A stretch of DNA of 64,000 nucleotides, from the NCBI GenBank assembly GCA_902493385.1, contig CABUPO010000005.1, positions 1-64,000 of the forward strand, in the 5' to 3' direction. This stretch comes from an uncultured Lachnospiraceae bacterium. Its GTDB lineage: Bacteria > Bacillota > Clostridia > Lachnospirales > Lachnospiraceae. Under the pieces are notes generated by a model. The model worked only from the letters and a program-made list of their open reading frames with translations, was not told the origin of the DNA and did not search any database. Below, piece by piece: positions 33,154-41,909 of the stretch. The number at the start of each line of letters is the position of its first letter. Positions within the stretch are counted from its first letter, which is position 1. The translations under genes and the position numbers were made by a program.

Positions 33154-34524
33154 ATGGATATAGAACAATTAGTTGAAAGACAAAGAGCATTTTTTAATAC
33201 CGGGCGTACTATAGATATTTCCTACAGAATGCAGGCGCTTAATAAGCTGTATAATGCATTGAAGGAATGGGAGGGCAGATTGAATGCAGCTGTTAAGGAG
33301 GACCTTAATAAATCAGTACATGAAGCTTACATGTGCGAAACCGGACTTACGATGTCAGAGCTTAATTATATGAAAAAGCATGTGAAAAAATGGAGCAGAA
33401 GAACGCGTGCAGTAACCCCTCTTGCACAATTTGCGGCAAAAAGCTTTGTCGTTAAAGAGCCATACGGCGTGACGCTTGTCATGTCGCCATGGAATTATCC
33501 GATTCTTCTTACGCTGGAGCCGTTAATCGGGGCAATAGCGGCGGGCAACTGCTGTATAGTAAAGCCGTCGGCATATTCTCCGGCTGCTTCTGCAGTTATC
33601 AAGGCAATGATAAGCGAAATATTTCCAGAGGAGTATGTTGCGGTTGTCCTGGGCGGAAGAAAAGAGAACAGCGCGCTGCTTGACCAAAAATTTGATTATA
33701 TATTTTTTACAGGCGGAGTAACCGTAGGCAGACTTGTTATGGAAAAGGCGTCCAAAAATCTTACGCCGGTTACGCTTGAGCTTGGAGGCAAAAGTCCGTG
33801 TGTAATAGACCGCACGGCTAATATTAAGATAGCTGCAAAGCGTATCGTATTTGGCAAATTTCTTAATTGCGGGCAGACCTGTGTTGCGCCGGATTATGTT
33901 TTGGTAGAAAAAAGCGTTAAGGAAGAGCTTGTAGAAGAGCTTATAAAGCAGATACGGCTTCAGTACGGTGACAATCCGCTTGATAATAGAGATTATGGAA
34001 AAATGATTAATGAGAGGCATTATAATCGTGTGATGGGGCTTATAGATAAGAATAAAACAGTAATAGGAGGCTATGGCAGTAAGGATACGCTTCAGATAGC
34101 GCCGACGATTCTATGCGGAGTAGCTGAAAGCGACGCCGTCATGCAGGAGGAAATATTCGGACCCGTTCTTCCTGTTATAGAGGTTTCTCATATTGACGAA
34201 GCTTACAGGTTTGTGAAGAGCAGGCCGCAGCCTTTGGCATTATATCTGTTTACGTCCGATTCTGATACTGAAAAGAGATTCCTTAACACAGCTGCATTCG
34301 GCGGAGGCTGCGTAAATGATACAATTATTCATCTTGCAACGTCCAAAATGGGCTTTGGCGGTGTGGGCGGCAGCGGAATGGGCAGTTATCACGGAAAGAA
34401 AAGCTTTGATACATTCTCTCATGAAAAAAGTATTGTAAAAAAATATACATGGCTTGATCTGCCTATGCGCTATCAGCCATACAAAAAAATGTATGAAAAG
34501 CTTATCCGCATGTTTATCCATTAA
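33154..34524 (+). CDS. class-3-type aldehyde dehydrogenase
   Basis: The 456-residue NAD(P)-dependent enzyme oxidises (often long-chain) aldehydes to acids. Key residues are Glu209 in LELGGKSP and the nucleophile Cys243 in FLNCGQTCVAP, with SPWNYP and the GVGGSGMGSYHGKKSF C-terminal signature of the YwdH/ALDH3 group. The tail (about 435-456) is basic and aromatic and may touch the membrane. GGAGG lies close before the start, and the gene forms an operon with the alcohol dehydrogenase. Confidence 0.93.
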   Translation: MDIEQLVERQRAFFNTGRTIDISYRMQALNKLYNALKEWEGRLNAAVKEDLNKSVHEAYMCETGLTMSELNYMKKHVKKWSRRTRAVTPLAQFAAKSFVVKEPYGVTLVMSPWNYPILLTLEPLIGAIAAGNCCIVKPSAYSPAASAVIKAMISEIFPEEYVAVVLGGRKENSALLDQKFDYIFFTGGVTVGRLVMEKASKNLTPVTLELGGKSPCVIDRTANIKIAAKRIVFGKFLNCGQTCVAPDYVLVEKSVKEELVEELIKQIRLQYGDNPLDNRDYGKMINERHYNRVMGLIDKNKTVIGGYGSKDTLQIAPTILCGVAESDAVMQEEIFGPVLPVIEVSHIDEAYRFVKSRPQPLALYLFTSDSDTEKRFLNTAAFGGGCVNDTIIHLATSKMGFGGVGGSGMGSYHGKKSFDTFSHEKSIVKKYTWLDLPMRYQPYKKMYEKLIRMFIH

Positions 34525-34604
34525 ATAACAACGATATTCTCTGGGCATTGTAATGAAATTTTATTATAATTATAAATAGTTTCAGGTTGAATATTATGTA
34601 AAAA

Positions 34605-34640
34605 AATAATATACTGAATACTGTAAGTATATTATTTTAA
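34605..34640 (+). terminator. AT-rich hairpin after the aldehyde dehydrogenase
   Basis: Stem AATAATATAC/GTATATTATT (34605-34614, 34627-34636) is followed by TTAAAAT. The all-AT lower stem and interrupted T-tract make it a weak terminator candidate. It ends 25 nt before the next start and could also be a promoter-region dyad. Confidence 0.35.
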
Positions 34641-34664
34641 AATAAAATGAAAGAGGAGGCTATT

Positions 34665-36188
34665 ATGAAGAATATTAGCAAAAAATCAAATTTTGGGATT
34701 TGCCTGATTGTTTATGCTTTTGTACTTGTCTTAACATGCAGTTTTATTGTAGACAAAAAAGCCGAAGCAGCAGGTCTTGACCAGCCGGTAACTTATGCAA
34801 CGGTAAAAAGTGTTACAGATTTTAGAAATTATATTGACAACAATAATCCGTGCAGTATTCAGGAAGAAATTGAAGAAGATTGGAGCGGAACGACAGAGGT
34901 ATATAAGCTGGTTATTCCATCTTCAGGTAAATTACTTGTTTGTCCATTATCACAAGATGGTCATGTAAAGGCTACCGTTTATTCTGATTTTGCCCTGACA
35001 ATGGAAAAGCTGTCTGCTGACGCGCTTGCATCAGACAGAGATGATATTGCCCAGACAAATATTTCGGCAGGTACATATTATGTGCGCGGTGAAAGATGGA
35101 ACGGAACCAATCCGATTCAGGCTAATATTTTTATAGGATTCATACCGGATAATGCACAAGGCGTAGAATATGCTGATACCAGTGTGAAATATGACGCGGC
35201 GCAGGACGTTGATGCAAAAGATATTGCTGTAACAGGCGATGCTGAACTTCTTGAAAAAGTAAAAGCTAATCAGTATGTTTCAAGCGATAATGTAGAAACC
35301 TCATGGAGCGGCACAACAGACGTTCATAGCATAAAAGTTACAGAAAGCGGATGGCTGCTTGTATATCCGGTAGAACAGGAAGGATGTATTGATTTATTTC
35401 TGTATTCTGACAAAGCGTGTGCTTCAAGTATTTTAAAGGCTGGCAGTTATAGCTCGGCAGATGAAAAGCCTTATGCATGTTATGTGACTCCGGGTAATTA
35501 CTATTGGAAAGGCATCCGCTGGAATGGTACAGGGTTAATTACAATGTATACATACATGGGCTTTGTAAGCTGTGAAGGCAGGCTTGACGCTTCTGTGGTT
35601 AATAATTCTGACAATACTGCCGCCACCGTTACTTTTAGCGGAAGCGACGTAGGTAAAGGATTACTGCGTGTTGAAAAGGGAGAATATGATCCGTCCATTA
35701 TTTCCAGTACAAAGTTTTGGAATACATCTGACAGAGCTAATGCGGTAGAAGGAACAGTTAAGACTATAACCCAAAACGGTACTTATGTGGCAAGGCTTGA
35801 GGATGCCAATGGATATCATACTATGGTATCATTCACGGTGTCAGGCCTTATTGAGCCACAGCCAATTGTTACGCCGCCGACTCCGATACAAGCCACATCA
35901 ACAATCAAACCGGCGCTTACGCCCGTATCTAAGATATATAACTCCAGTACATATAAAATTTCTGTTAAGAAGAAGAGCATTGTTGTAAAAGTAAAGAAAA
36001 AAGCCAGGATTTCTTATACTGTTACAAAAGGATATACAGGAAAAGTCAAATTCAGTACGTCTAATAAAAAAATTGCTTCTGTAAGTAAAAAAGGTATTGT
36101 AAAAGGTAAGAAAAAGGGTAAGTGCAAGATAACGTTAAAATTAAATAATGGACAGAAGGCTACAGTTAATGTAAAGGTTAAAAAATAA
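34665..36188 (+). CDS. secreted protein with duplicated domain and C-terminal Ig-like (BIG_2) domain
   Basis: A signal peptide (about 1-33, ending near KKAEAA) precedes two copies of a beta-rich domain of about 95-110 residues. Copy one starts at EDWSGTTEV and copy two at TSWSGTTDV; both end in RWNGT...GF. A Pro/Thr linker then leads to a Lys-rich BIG_2-like domain with KIASVSKKGIVKGKKKGKCKITLK. It is an extracellular, probably cell-wall- or polysaccharide-binding protein; the domain resembles pre-peptidase or lectin-like sandwiches, but I do not recognise the family. Start ATG 34665 is chosen for its AGAGGAGG site. Confidence 0.8.
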   Translation: MKNISKKSNFGICLIVYAFVLVLTCSFIVDKKAEAAGLDQPVTYATVKSVTDFRNYIDNNNPCSIQEEIEEDWSGTTEVYKLVIPSSGKLLVCPLSQDGHVKATVYSDFALTMEKLSADALASDRDDIAQTNISAGTYYVRGERWNGTNPIQANIFIGFIPDNAQGVEYADTSVKYDAAQDVDAKDIAVTGDAELLEKVKANQYVSSDNVETSWSGTTDVHSIKVTESGWLLVYPVEQEGCIDLFLYSDKACASSILKAGSYSSADEKPYACYVTPGNYYWKGIRWNGTGLITMYTYMGFVSCEGRLDASVVNNSDNTAATVTFSGSDVGKGLLRVEKGEYDPSIISSTKFWNTSDRANAVEGTVKTITQNGTYVARLEDANGYHTMVSFTVSGLIEPQPIVTPPTPIQATSTIKPALTPVSKIYNSSTYKISVKKKSIVVKVKKKARISYTVTKGYTGKVKFSTSNKKIASVSKKGIVKGKKKGKCKITLKLNNGQKATVNVKVKK

Positions 36189-36248
36189 TGAGCGTAAAAA
36201 GCAAAAAGCGCTGAAAGCGTGACCTCAGAACTGTAATCTGATAATTAT

Positions 36249-36297
36249 AGAGCTTCCTGTTTAAGAATATTAATCCGTAAACAGGAAGCTCTTTTGT
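36249..36297 (+). terminator. intrinsic terminator of the Ig-like secreted protein
   Basis: A perfect 15-bp stem AGAGCTTCCTGTTTA/TAAACAGGAAGCTCT (36249-36263, 36278-36292) is followed by TTTT. It lies between convergent genes and may also slow transcription from the flavodiiron gene. Confidence 0.85.
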
Positions 36298-36332
36298 AGT
36301 TTAATTAACGTATGTGGAAATCTGATATGTTA

Positions 36333-37499
36333 TTATTTTACAAGCGCATCTGCCAGTACAATAAGCTCGTCCACAGTTTCAGCTTTCATTGTAGATTTAA
36401 TAGTTACCATTGGTTCTGCTTCTGTAATATTTTTCATCTGTTCAACAATGCCTTTCATTACCTTTCCGGCGCAAGGTCCCCAGCTTCCGTTCTGGATATA
36501 TGCAACTCTGCGTTTTTGGTAGCCTTTTGACTTAAGGTGATTCAAAAAGTCTTCCATGCATGGGAATACTCCGCCGTCGTATGAAGCTGCGGCAAGCACG
36601 AGAGTATCATATCGGAATGCATCTTCAATTGCCTCTGCCATGTCGTCTCTTGCAAGGTCAAATATAGAAACCTTCTTTGCCCCTTTTTCGGTAAGAATTT
36701 CTGCGAATTTCTCGCATGCCGCCATAGTGTTTCCGTGAATTGAAGCACATGCAATTACGATTCCTTCATCTTCAGGCTCATAGCTGCTCCATATTTGATA
36801 TTTACCGATATAGTAATCGAGATTTTCTTTAAGTATTGGACCGTGTAACGGGCAAATGGTCTGTATGTCAAGCGCTGCGGCTTTTTTAAGAAGCGTCTGA
36901 ACAGGAGCTCCGTATTTGCCGACGATATTCATGTAGTAGCGCCTTGCTTCGCATGTCCAGTCTTCATCTGTGTCAAGTGCGCCGAATTTACCGAAGCCAT
37001 CAGCGGAAAACAGAACTTTTTCACTCTGCTCGTATGTGACCATAACTTCAGGCCAGTGTACCATAGGCGCCATAAAGAATTGAAGCGTATGTTTTCCAAG
37101 CTCTAATGTGTCGCCCTCGCCGACGACAACCTTTTTGTCGTCAGAAATTTCTACATTAAAAAACTGGCCAATCATTGCAAACGTTTTAGTATTGCCTACG
37201 ATTTTGATATCAGGATACATTTCAATTAATGTCTGAATGTTGCCGGCATGGTCCGGTTCAAGGTGCGATACAACAAGATAATAAGGCTTATTACCGCCTA
37301 GAGTATTTTTTACGTTGGCAAGCCATTCGTCCGTTCCGCGTTTATCAACGGTATCCATTATAGTAATTTTATCATCAAGGATGATATAAGAATTGTAAGA
37401 AACTCCGTTAGGAACTACATACTGGCTTTCAAATAAATCGATTGTTTTGTCGTCTACGCCGACATAGATGATTGAGTCTGATATTGTGATGTCTTTCAT
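36333..37499 (-). CDS. fprA: FprA-family flavodiiron protein
   Basis: The 388-residue protein reduces oxygen to water (or NO to N2O), protecting anaerobes. The N-terminal metallo-beta-lactamase-like domain carries the diiron ligands in SHLEPDHAGN, HWPEVM, SADGFG and CPLHGPI. The C-terminal flavodoxin domain (about 245-388) has the FMN loop ASIHGNTM. Start at 37499 is chosen because GGAGG lies 8 nt upstream; an earlier in-frame ATG overlaps that site. It is divergent from the SOS-controlled polymerase gene. Electron donor genes (rubredoxin) are not in view. Confidence 0.94.
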   Translation of the reverse strand: MKDITISDSIIYVGVDDKTIDLFESQYVVPNGVSYNSYIILDDKITIMDTVDKRGTDEWLANVKNTLGGNKPYYLVVSHLEPDHAGNIQTLIEMYPDIKIVGNTKTFAMIGQFFNVEISDDKKVVVGEGDTLELGKHTLQFFMAPMVHWPEVMVTYEQSEKVLFSADGFGKFGALDTDEDWTCEARRYYMNIVGKYGAPVQTLLKKAAALDIQTICPLHGPILKENLDYYIGKYQIWSSYEPEDEGIVIACASIHGNTMAACEKFAEILTEKGAKKVSIFDLARDDMAEAIEDAFRYDTLVLAAASYDGGVFPCMEDFLNHLKSKGYQKRRVAYIQNGSWGPCAGKVMKGIVEQMKNITEAEPMVTIKSTMKAETVDELIVLADALVK

Positions 37500-37554
37500 G
37501 TATATTTCCTCCATTGCAGTTAAATATTTATTATTATACTGCCTAAATATAAAC

Positions 37555-37583
37555 TTGAAAAGAGAACAGATGTTTGGTATAAT
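37555..37583 (+). promoter_or_regulatory. promoter with LexA/DinR SOS box before the Y-family polymerase
   Basis: TTGAAA (37555-37560) and TATAAT (37578-37583) are 17 nt apart. The spacer is filled by AGAACAGATGTTTG (37563-37576), a 13-of-14 match to the Gram-positive SOS box. LexA bound here would block the promoter completely. Confidence 0.8.
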
Positions 37584-37613
37584 AAAAAATATTATAAGAA
37601 GAAGGGATATCAG

Positions 37614-39122
37614 GTGGAGCGAGACAATCGTATTTATATTGCTATTGACCTTAAGTCGTTTTATGCGTCTGTAGAGTGTGTGGAGAGAGGGCTTGACCCG
37701 CTTACGACTAATCTTGTTGTGGCAGACGAGGGCAGAACCCAGAAGACCATATGTCTTGCGGTATCGCCTTCGCTTAAGGAATATGGTATTTCGGGACGGG
37801 CAAGATTATTTGAAGTAATAGAAAAGGTAAAGGAGATAAACTGCGCGCGCAGGCTTAACGCGCCGAAAGGAGTGTTTTTTGGCGAATCGAGTAATGCTCT
37901 GGAGCTTGCAGCTTCTAAGGAGCTTTCTCTTTCATATATAACTGCAATTCCAAGAATGGCTTATTATATGGAATACAGTACAAGAATATATAATATTTAC
38001 CTCAGATACGTTGCTCCTGAGGATATTCATGTGTATTCAGTTGATGAAGTCTTTATAGATGCAACTGGATATTTAAAAATATATGGGCTTACGCCGAAGC
38101 AGTTTGCGGTAAAGATTATTAAGGATGTTCTTGGTACTACAGGGATCACGGCGACGGCTGGAATCGGGACCAACCTGTATCTTGCCAAAATCGCAATGGA
38201 TATAGTTGCAAAGCATATAGATGCTGATGAAGAAGGCGTAAGGGTGGCAGAGCTTGACGAGATGTCGTATAGGCGTGTGTTATGGAACCATACGCCGCTT
38301 ACTGATTTTTGGCGTATAGGACGGGGCTATGAGCGCAGGCTTATGGAATGCGGACTGTATACTATGGGAGATATAGCCAGATGCTCGGTGGGAAAAGATG
38401 ATGAATATTATAACGAGGAGCTTTTGTATAAGATGTTTGGAGTTAATGCAGAGCTTTTGATTGACCATGCATGGGGCTATGAGCCGTGTACGATGGCGGA
38501 TATCAAGGCATATAAGCCTGATGAGAGCAGCGTAAGTTCAGGTCAGGTTCTGAAATGCCCGTATGATAACAGGCAGGCAAGGCTGATAGTGCATGAGATG
38601 ACAGACCAGCTTGTGCTGGATTTGGTTGAAAAGAAGCTTGTTACTGACCGTATTGTTCTTACTATAGGCTATGATATAGAGAATCTTACCGATACTGAAA
38701 GAAGAAAGCTGTATAAAGGACCTGTGACAACCGATAATTACGGCAGAAAAGTTCCTAAGCATGCACATGGTACAGCAGGTCTCGGCAAGATGACTTCATC
38801 ATCTAAGCTTATAATTGATAAGGCTCTTGCATTGTATGACGATATTACTGACCATAATCTTCTTATAAGAAGAATAACAGTAACCGCAGGCAATGTTATA
38901 AATGAAGACGCTGTATCGGGAGAGGACTCTTTTACACAGCTGGATTTGTTTTCGGACTGCGATATGATTAATGAAGATGAAGAAAAAGAAAAGAATATCC
39001 AAAAGGCTGTTATCGGTATAAAAAACAGGTATGGCAAGAACGCTATATTAAAAGGAATGAGTCTGTATGAGGATGCTACGGCTGTAGAACGCAATAATCA
39101 GATAGGAGGGCATAAGGCATAA
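37614..39122 (+). CDS. Y-family DNA polymerase (UmuC/UvrX-like)
   Basis: The 502-residue translesion polymerase has the metal-binding segments IAIDLKSFYASVE (Asp12) and YSVDEVFID (Asp144, Glu145), a little-finger domain at about 240-400, and an acidic C-terminal tail with a TQLDLF-type motif (DSFTQLDLF), which resembles a beta-clamp binding site. Start is GTG 37614 after AAGGG. The LexA-box promoter and the downstream YolD gene match UvrX/YqjW-type SOS polymerases of Firmicutes. It shares its stop codon base with the next start. Confidence 0.93.
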   Translation: MERDNRIYIAIDLKSFYASVECVERGLDPLTTNLVVADEGRTQKTICLAVSPSLKEYGISGRARLFEVIEKVKEINCARRLNAPKGVFFGESSNALELAASKELSLSYITAIPRMAYYMEYSTRIYNIYLRYVAPEDIHVYSVDEVFIDATGYLKIYGLTPKQFAVKIIKDVLGTTGITATAGIGTNLYLAKIAMDIVAKHIDADEEGVRVAELDEMSYRRVLWNHTPLTDFWRIGRGYERRLMECGLYTMGDIARCSVGKDDEYYNEELLYKMFGVNAELLIDHAWGYEPCTMADIKAYKPDESSVSSGQVLKCPYDNRQARLIVHEMTDQLVLDLVEKKLVTDRIVLTIGYDIENLTDTERRKLYKGPVTTDNYGRKVPKHAHGTAGLGKMTSSSKLIIDKALALYDDITDHNLLIRRITVTAGNVINEDAVSGEDSFTQLDLFSDCDMINEDEEKEKNIQKAVIGIKNRYGKNAILKGMSLYEDATAVERNNQIGGHKA

Positions 39123-39337
39123 TGAAGAAAAAGGATTCTTATGAGGACATTATTAAGCTAGAGCATCATGTGTCAGAAAGACACCCTCGTATGAGCATGT
39201 ATAACCGCGCCGCGCAGTTTGCTCCGTTCGCCGCGCTTACAGGATATGATGAAGCTGTAAAAGAGACTGCCAAAAGAGCTGCCAAAGCTGCTAAAGACGA
39301 AACGCAGAAGTATATTGATAATGAATTGTATGATTAA
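39122..39337 (+). CDS. YolD-like protein
   Basis: The small 71-residue protein carries the YolD-like core RMSMYNRAAQFAPFAALTGYDEAV and an Ala/Lys-rich helical tail. YolD-family proteins are encoded next to SOS Y-family polymerases in Bacillus and are proposed to act as UmuD-like accessory factors. It overlaps the polymerase stop by one base, so it is translationally coupled and under the same LexA box. Confidence 0.85.
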   Translation: MKKKDSYEDIIKLEHHVSERHPRMSMYNRAAQFAPFAALTGYDEAVKETAKRAAKAAKDETQKYIDNELYD

Positions 39338-39388
39338 CGGGATAAAGGGGCATATTGTTAATAACAATTTTTATTCTATAGAAAGAGA

Positions 39389-41302
39389 ATGACAGCTATG
39401 AAGAATTCGGAAGAAAAATTCAGGCCATTTATCCCAAGTGATAAAGTGATGCCGGAATTTACAGTATTATCTGTTATTACCGGTATTATATTGTCAGTAT
39501 TGTTCGGCGGTGCTAACGCTTATCTGGGACTCCGCGTAGGCATGACAGTATCAGCGTCTATTCCCGCTGCAGTTATTTCAATGGGAATCATACGCATCAT
39601 TTTGAAGAAGGATTCCATTCTTGAGAATAATATGGTGCAGACAATAGGCTCCGCAGGAGAATCTCTGGCGGCAGGAGCGATATTTACACTGCCCGCGCTT
39701 TTTATGTGGGCGGCAGAAAGCGGAGGAAAGACTGCTTCTCCTTCGTTTTGGGTAATAGCGGTTATTGCAATATGCGGAGGCGTGCTGGGAGTTTTGTTTA
39801 TGGTGCCTTTAAGGACGGCTCTTATTGTTGAAGAACATGGAGTGCTTCCGTTTCCTGAGGGCACAGCCTGCTCAGAGGTTCTTCTTGCGGGAGAAGAGGG
39901 TGGAGAGAAATCAAAGCTTGTATTTTTGGGACTTGGTATTTCTGCAGTATATAAGTTTGTGGCGGACGGGTTAAGCCTGTTTCCAAGCGAGGTTGACTGG
40001 AAGATACCTGCATACCAGGGTTCCGGAATAGGAATAGATGTGCTTCCGGCCCTGTTTGGCGTGGGTTATATATGCGGCCCGCGAGTGGCTTCGTATCTGC
40101 TGGGCGGCGCAGTGCTTGGATGGTTCGTGCTGATGCCGGCTCTTGTATTTATTGGCGGAGATAATGTTCTTTTTCCCGCAGATGTTCCAATCAACACGCT
40201 TGATACATGGGAATTATGGGGAAGCTATATACGTTATATAGGCGCGGGAGCAGTTGCAGCCGGAGGTATTTTAAGCCTTATCAAATCACTGCCGCTTATT
40301 GTATCAACATTTAGAAAAGCTGTTAAAGGATTTAACCATAAGGGAGGTACGGAACGTACGTCAAGAGATCTGCCGTTTAAGTATGTGATTATTGGAATTA
40401 TACTGGTAATGATTATACTGTGTTTTATCCCGTCTGTCGCTATCGGACCTGTGGCTGCATTGATTATAGTAGTATTTGGTTTCTTTTTTGCAACGGTGTC
40501 GGCAAGAATGGTAGGGCTTGTAGGTTCTTCTAATAATCCGGTATCAGGCATGGCTATAGCAACGCTTCTTTTATCCACGATTATTCTTAAGGCTACAGGT
40601 AATACAGGCACATCAGGCATGACTACAGCTATATGCATAGGTACGGTTATATGTATTGTGGCTGCAATGGCCGGCGATACTTCACAGGACCTTAAGGCTG
40701 GTTATATTGTAGGCGCGACTCCTGTCAGGCAGCAGATAGGAGAGCTTGTCGGCGCGGTATTCTCAGGCCTTACGATAGGCGGAGTGCTGTATCTTCTTAA
40801 TATGGCATGGGAATACGGCGGCGCTGAGCTTCCGGCTCCACAGGCTACTCTTATGAAGATGGTTGTTGAAGGAGTTATGGACGGCAATATTCCCTGGGGG
40901 CTTATTTTCCTTGGAATATTTATTGCAATATCTATTGAGATTATAGGGATTCCCGTACTGCCGTTTGCTATCGGGCTTTATCTTCCTATTCATCTGTCTA
41001 CCCCGATTATGGCCGGAGGTCTTGTCAGGCTTTGGTATGAGAAGCGCAGGTTTAAGGATGAAAAAAGAAGAAAAGAAGTTATCAACGACGGAGTTTTATA
41101 TGTATCGGGCATGATTGCAGGAGAAGGACTGGTAGGGATAATTCTGGCGGTGCTTGTAGCGATAGGCGTAGGTGAAAAGATTAAGCTTACTGATTATGGC
41201 GTAAGCCTTGGCAACACAGGCGGATGTATAGCATTTGCAGTATTGATAGGTATTATGATATATATTACGCTTTATAATAAAAATAACAGGAATAAAGATT
41301 AG
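39389..41302 (+). CDS. OPT-family oligopeptide transporter
   Basis: The 637-residue integral membrane protein has about 16 predicted helices. Typical OPT (TIGR00733) segments are GANAYLGLRVGMTVSASIPAAV, the loop IGSAGESLAAGAIFTLPALF, and SSNNPVSGMAIATLL. It imports small peptides or metal chelates with protons. The start lies behind AGAAAGAG. It is followed 1 nt later by a PqqD-like gene and then a small Cys-protein, suggesting one transcript. Substrate unknown. Confidence 0.92.
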   Translation: MTAMKNSEEKFRPFIPSDKVMPEFTVLSVITGIILSVLFGGANAYLGLRVGMTVSASIPAAVISMGIIRIILKKDSILENNMVQTIGSAGESLAAGAIFTLPALFMWAAESGGKTASPSFWVIAVIAICGGVLGVLFMVPLRTALIVEEHGVLPFPEGTACSEVLLAGEEGGEKSKLVFLGLGISAVYKFVADGLSLFPSEVDWKIPAYQGSGIGIDVLPALFGVGYICGPRVASYLLGGAVLGWFVLMPALVFIGGDNVLFPADVPINTLDTWELWGSYIRYIGAGAVAAGGILSLIKSLPLIVSTFRKAVKGFNHKGGTERTSRDLPFKYVIIGIILVMIILCFIPSVAIGPVAALIIVVFGFFFATVSARMVGLVGSSNNPVSGMAIATLLLSTIILKATGNTGTSGMTTAICIGTVICIVAAMAGDTSQDLKAGYIVGATPVRQQIGELVGAVFSGLTIGGVLYLLNMAWEYGGAELPAPQATLMKMVVEGVMDGNIPWGLIFLGIFIAISIEIIGIPVLPFAIGLYLPIHLSTPIMAGGLVRLWYEKRRFKDEKRRKEVINDGVLYVSGMIAGEGLVGIILAVLVAIGVGEKIKLTDYGVSLGNTGGCIAFAVLIGIMIYITLYNKNNRNKD

Positions 41303-41303
41303 T

Positions 41304-41678
41304 ATGAATAATAATAAAAAGAAAAAAATTATATCTGAGAATTATCTGAATCAAATACCTGAAAAATCAAAGGAAAGGCTCTGGAAGACGGATAAGAGCG
41401 GAATGGCAGTTATTGATGTTGAAAATAAAGGCTTTTACCACTTTATTGCCCAAAGGTTTTTTAAAAAACCGCGTGTCAGTCATATATCGCTTGACAGCTA
41501 TGGTACCGCAGTGTGGAATAGTATAGACGGAGGCAATACCGTATATGATATTGTTCTGATTATGGAACATAAATTTCCTGATGAAAAAGCACGTATGCTT
41601 GACAGGGTTGTAACGTATATGGCAATATTACAGAATAATTGTTTTATTACAATGGCAAGGAGCAGTAAAGATGAGTAA
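41304..41678 (+). CDS. PqqD-like peptide-binding protein
   Basis: The 124-residue protein contains a PqqD/RRE-type winged-helix fold: SYGTAVWNSIDGGNTVYDIVLIMEHKFPDEKARMLDRV follows an aromatic strand (KGFYHFIAQRFF). PqqD proteins usually deliver a precursor peptide to a radical SAM enzyme, but no precursor or matching maturase is adjacent. It begins 1 nt after the OPT transporter stop and overlaps the next small gene by 8 nt. The specific role is unknown. Confidence 0.8.
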   Translation: MNNNKKKKIISENYLNQIPEKSKERLWKTDKSGMAVIDVENKGFYHFIAQRFFKKPRVSHISLDSYGTAVWNSIDGGNTVYDIVLIMEHKFPDEKARMLDRVVTYMAILQNNCFITMARSSKDE

Positions 41679-41847
41679 TCAATGTGATACATGCGCGCAT
41701 AATGAATATGATGATGAATATCAGGAGTATATATGCGCTGTTAATCTTGATGAGGATGAATATTACCGGATGATGTCCGGCCACCGCCAGGCATGTCCTT
41801 ATTATCAGAATGGGGACGAATATGCCGTAGTTCGTCATCAGATGTAA
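41671..41847 (+). CDS. DUF6472-like small Cys/acidic protein
   Basis: The 58-residue protein has four cysteines in the pattern CDTCAHNEYDDEY, YICAVNLDED and ACPYYQNGDEYAVVRHQM. This matches a small uncharacterised family common in Lachnospiraceae that I recognise as DUF6472-like. The Cys pattern suggests a zinc or iron-sulfur site. It overlaps the PqqD-like gene's end by 8 nt. Function unknown. Confidence 0.75.
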   Translation: MSNQCDTCAHNEYDDEYQEYICAVNLDEDEYYRMMSGHRQACPYYQNGDEYAVVRHQM

Positions 41848-41909
41848 TAATACGGCACAAGCTGCGCATACTAACTGTATCTATTAATATTTTATCAGGA
41901 GTGAATAAT

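Noticed and set aside
36183..36240. Third copy of the structured dispersed repeat
   Set aside because: Only about ten bases (ATAATGAGCG) match the start of the element; the hairpins and outer stem are missing.
39389..41847. A full RiPP biosynthesis cluster
   Set aside because: A PqqD-like protein and a small Cys-rich protein are present, but there is no radical SAM maturase, leader-type precursor or dedicated peptidase beside them. The small protein resembles a widespread DUF6472-like family.
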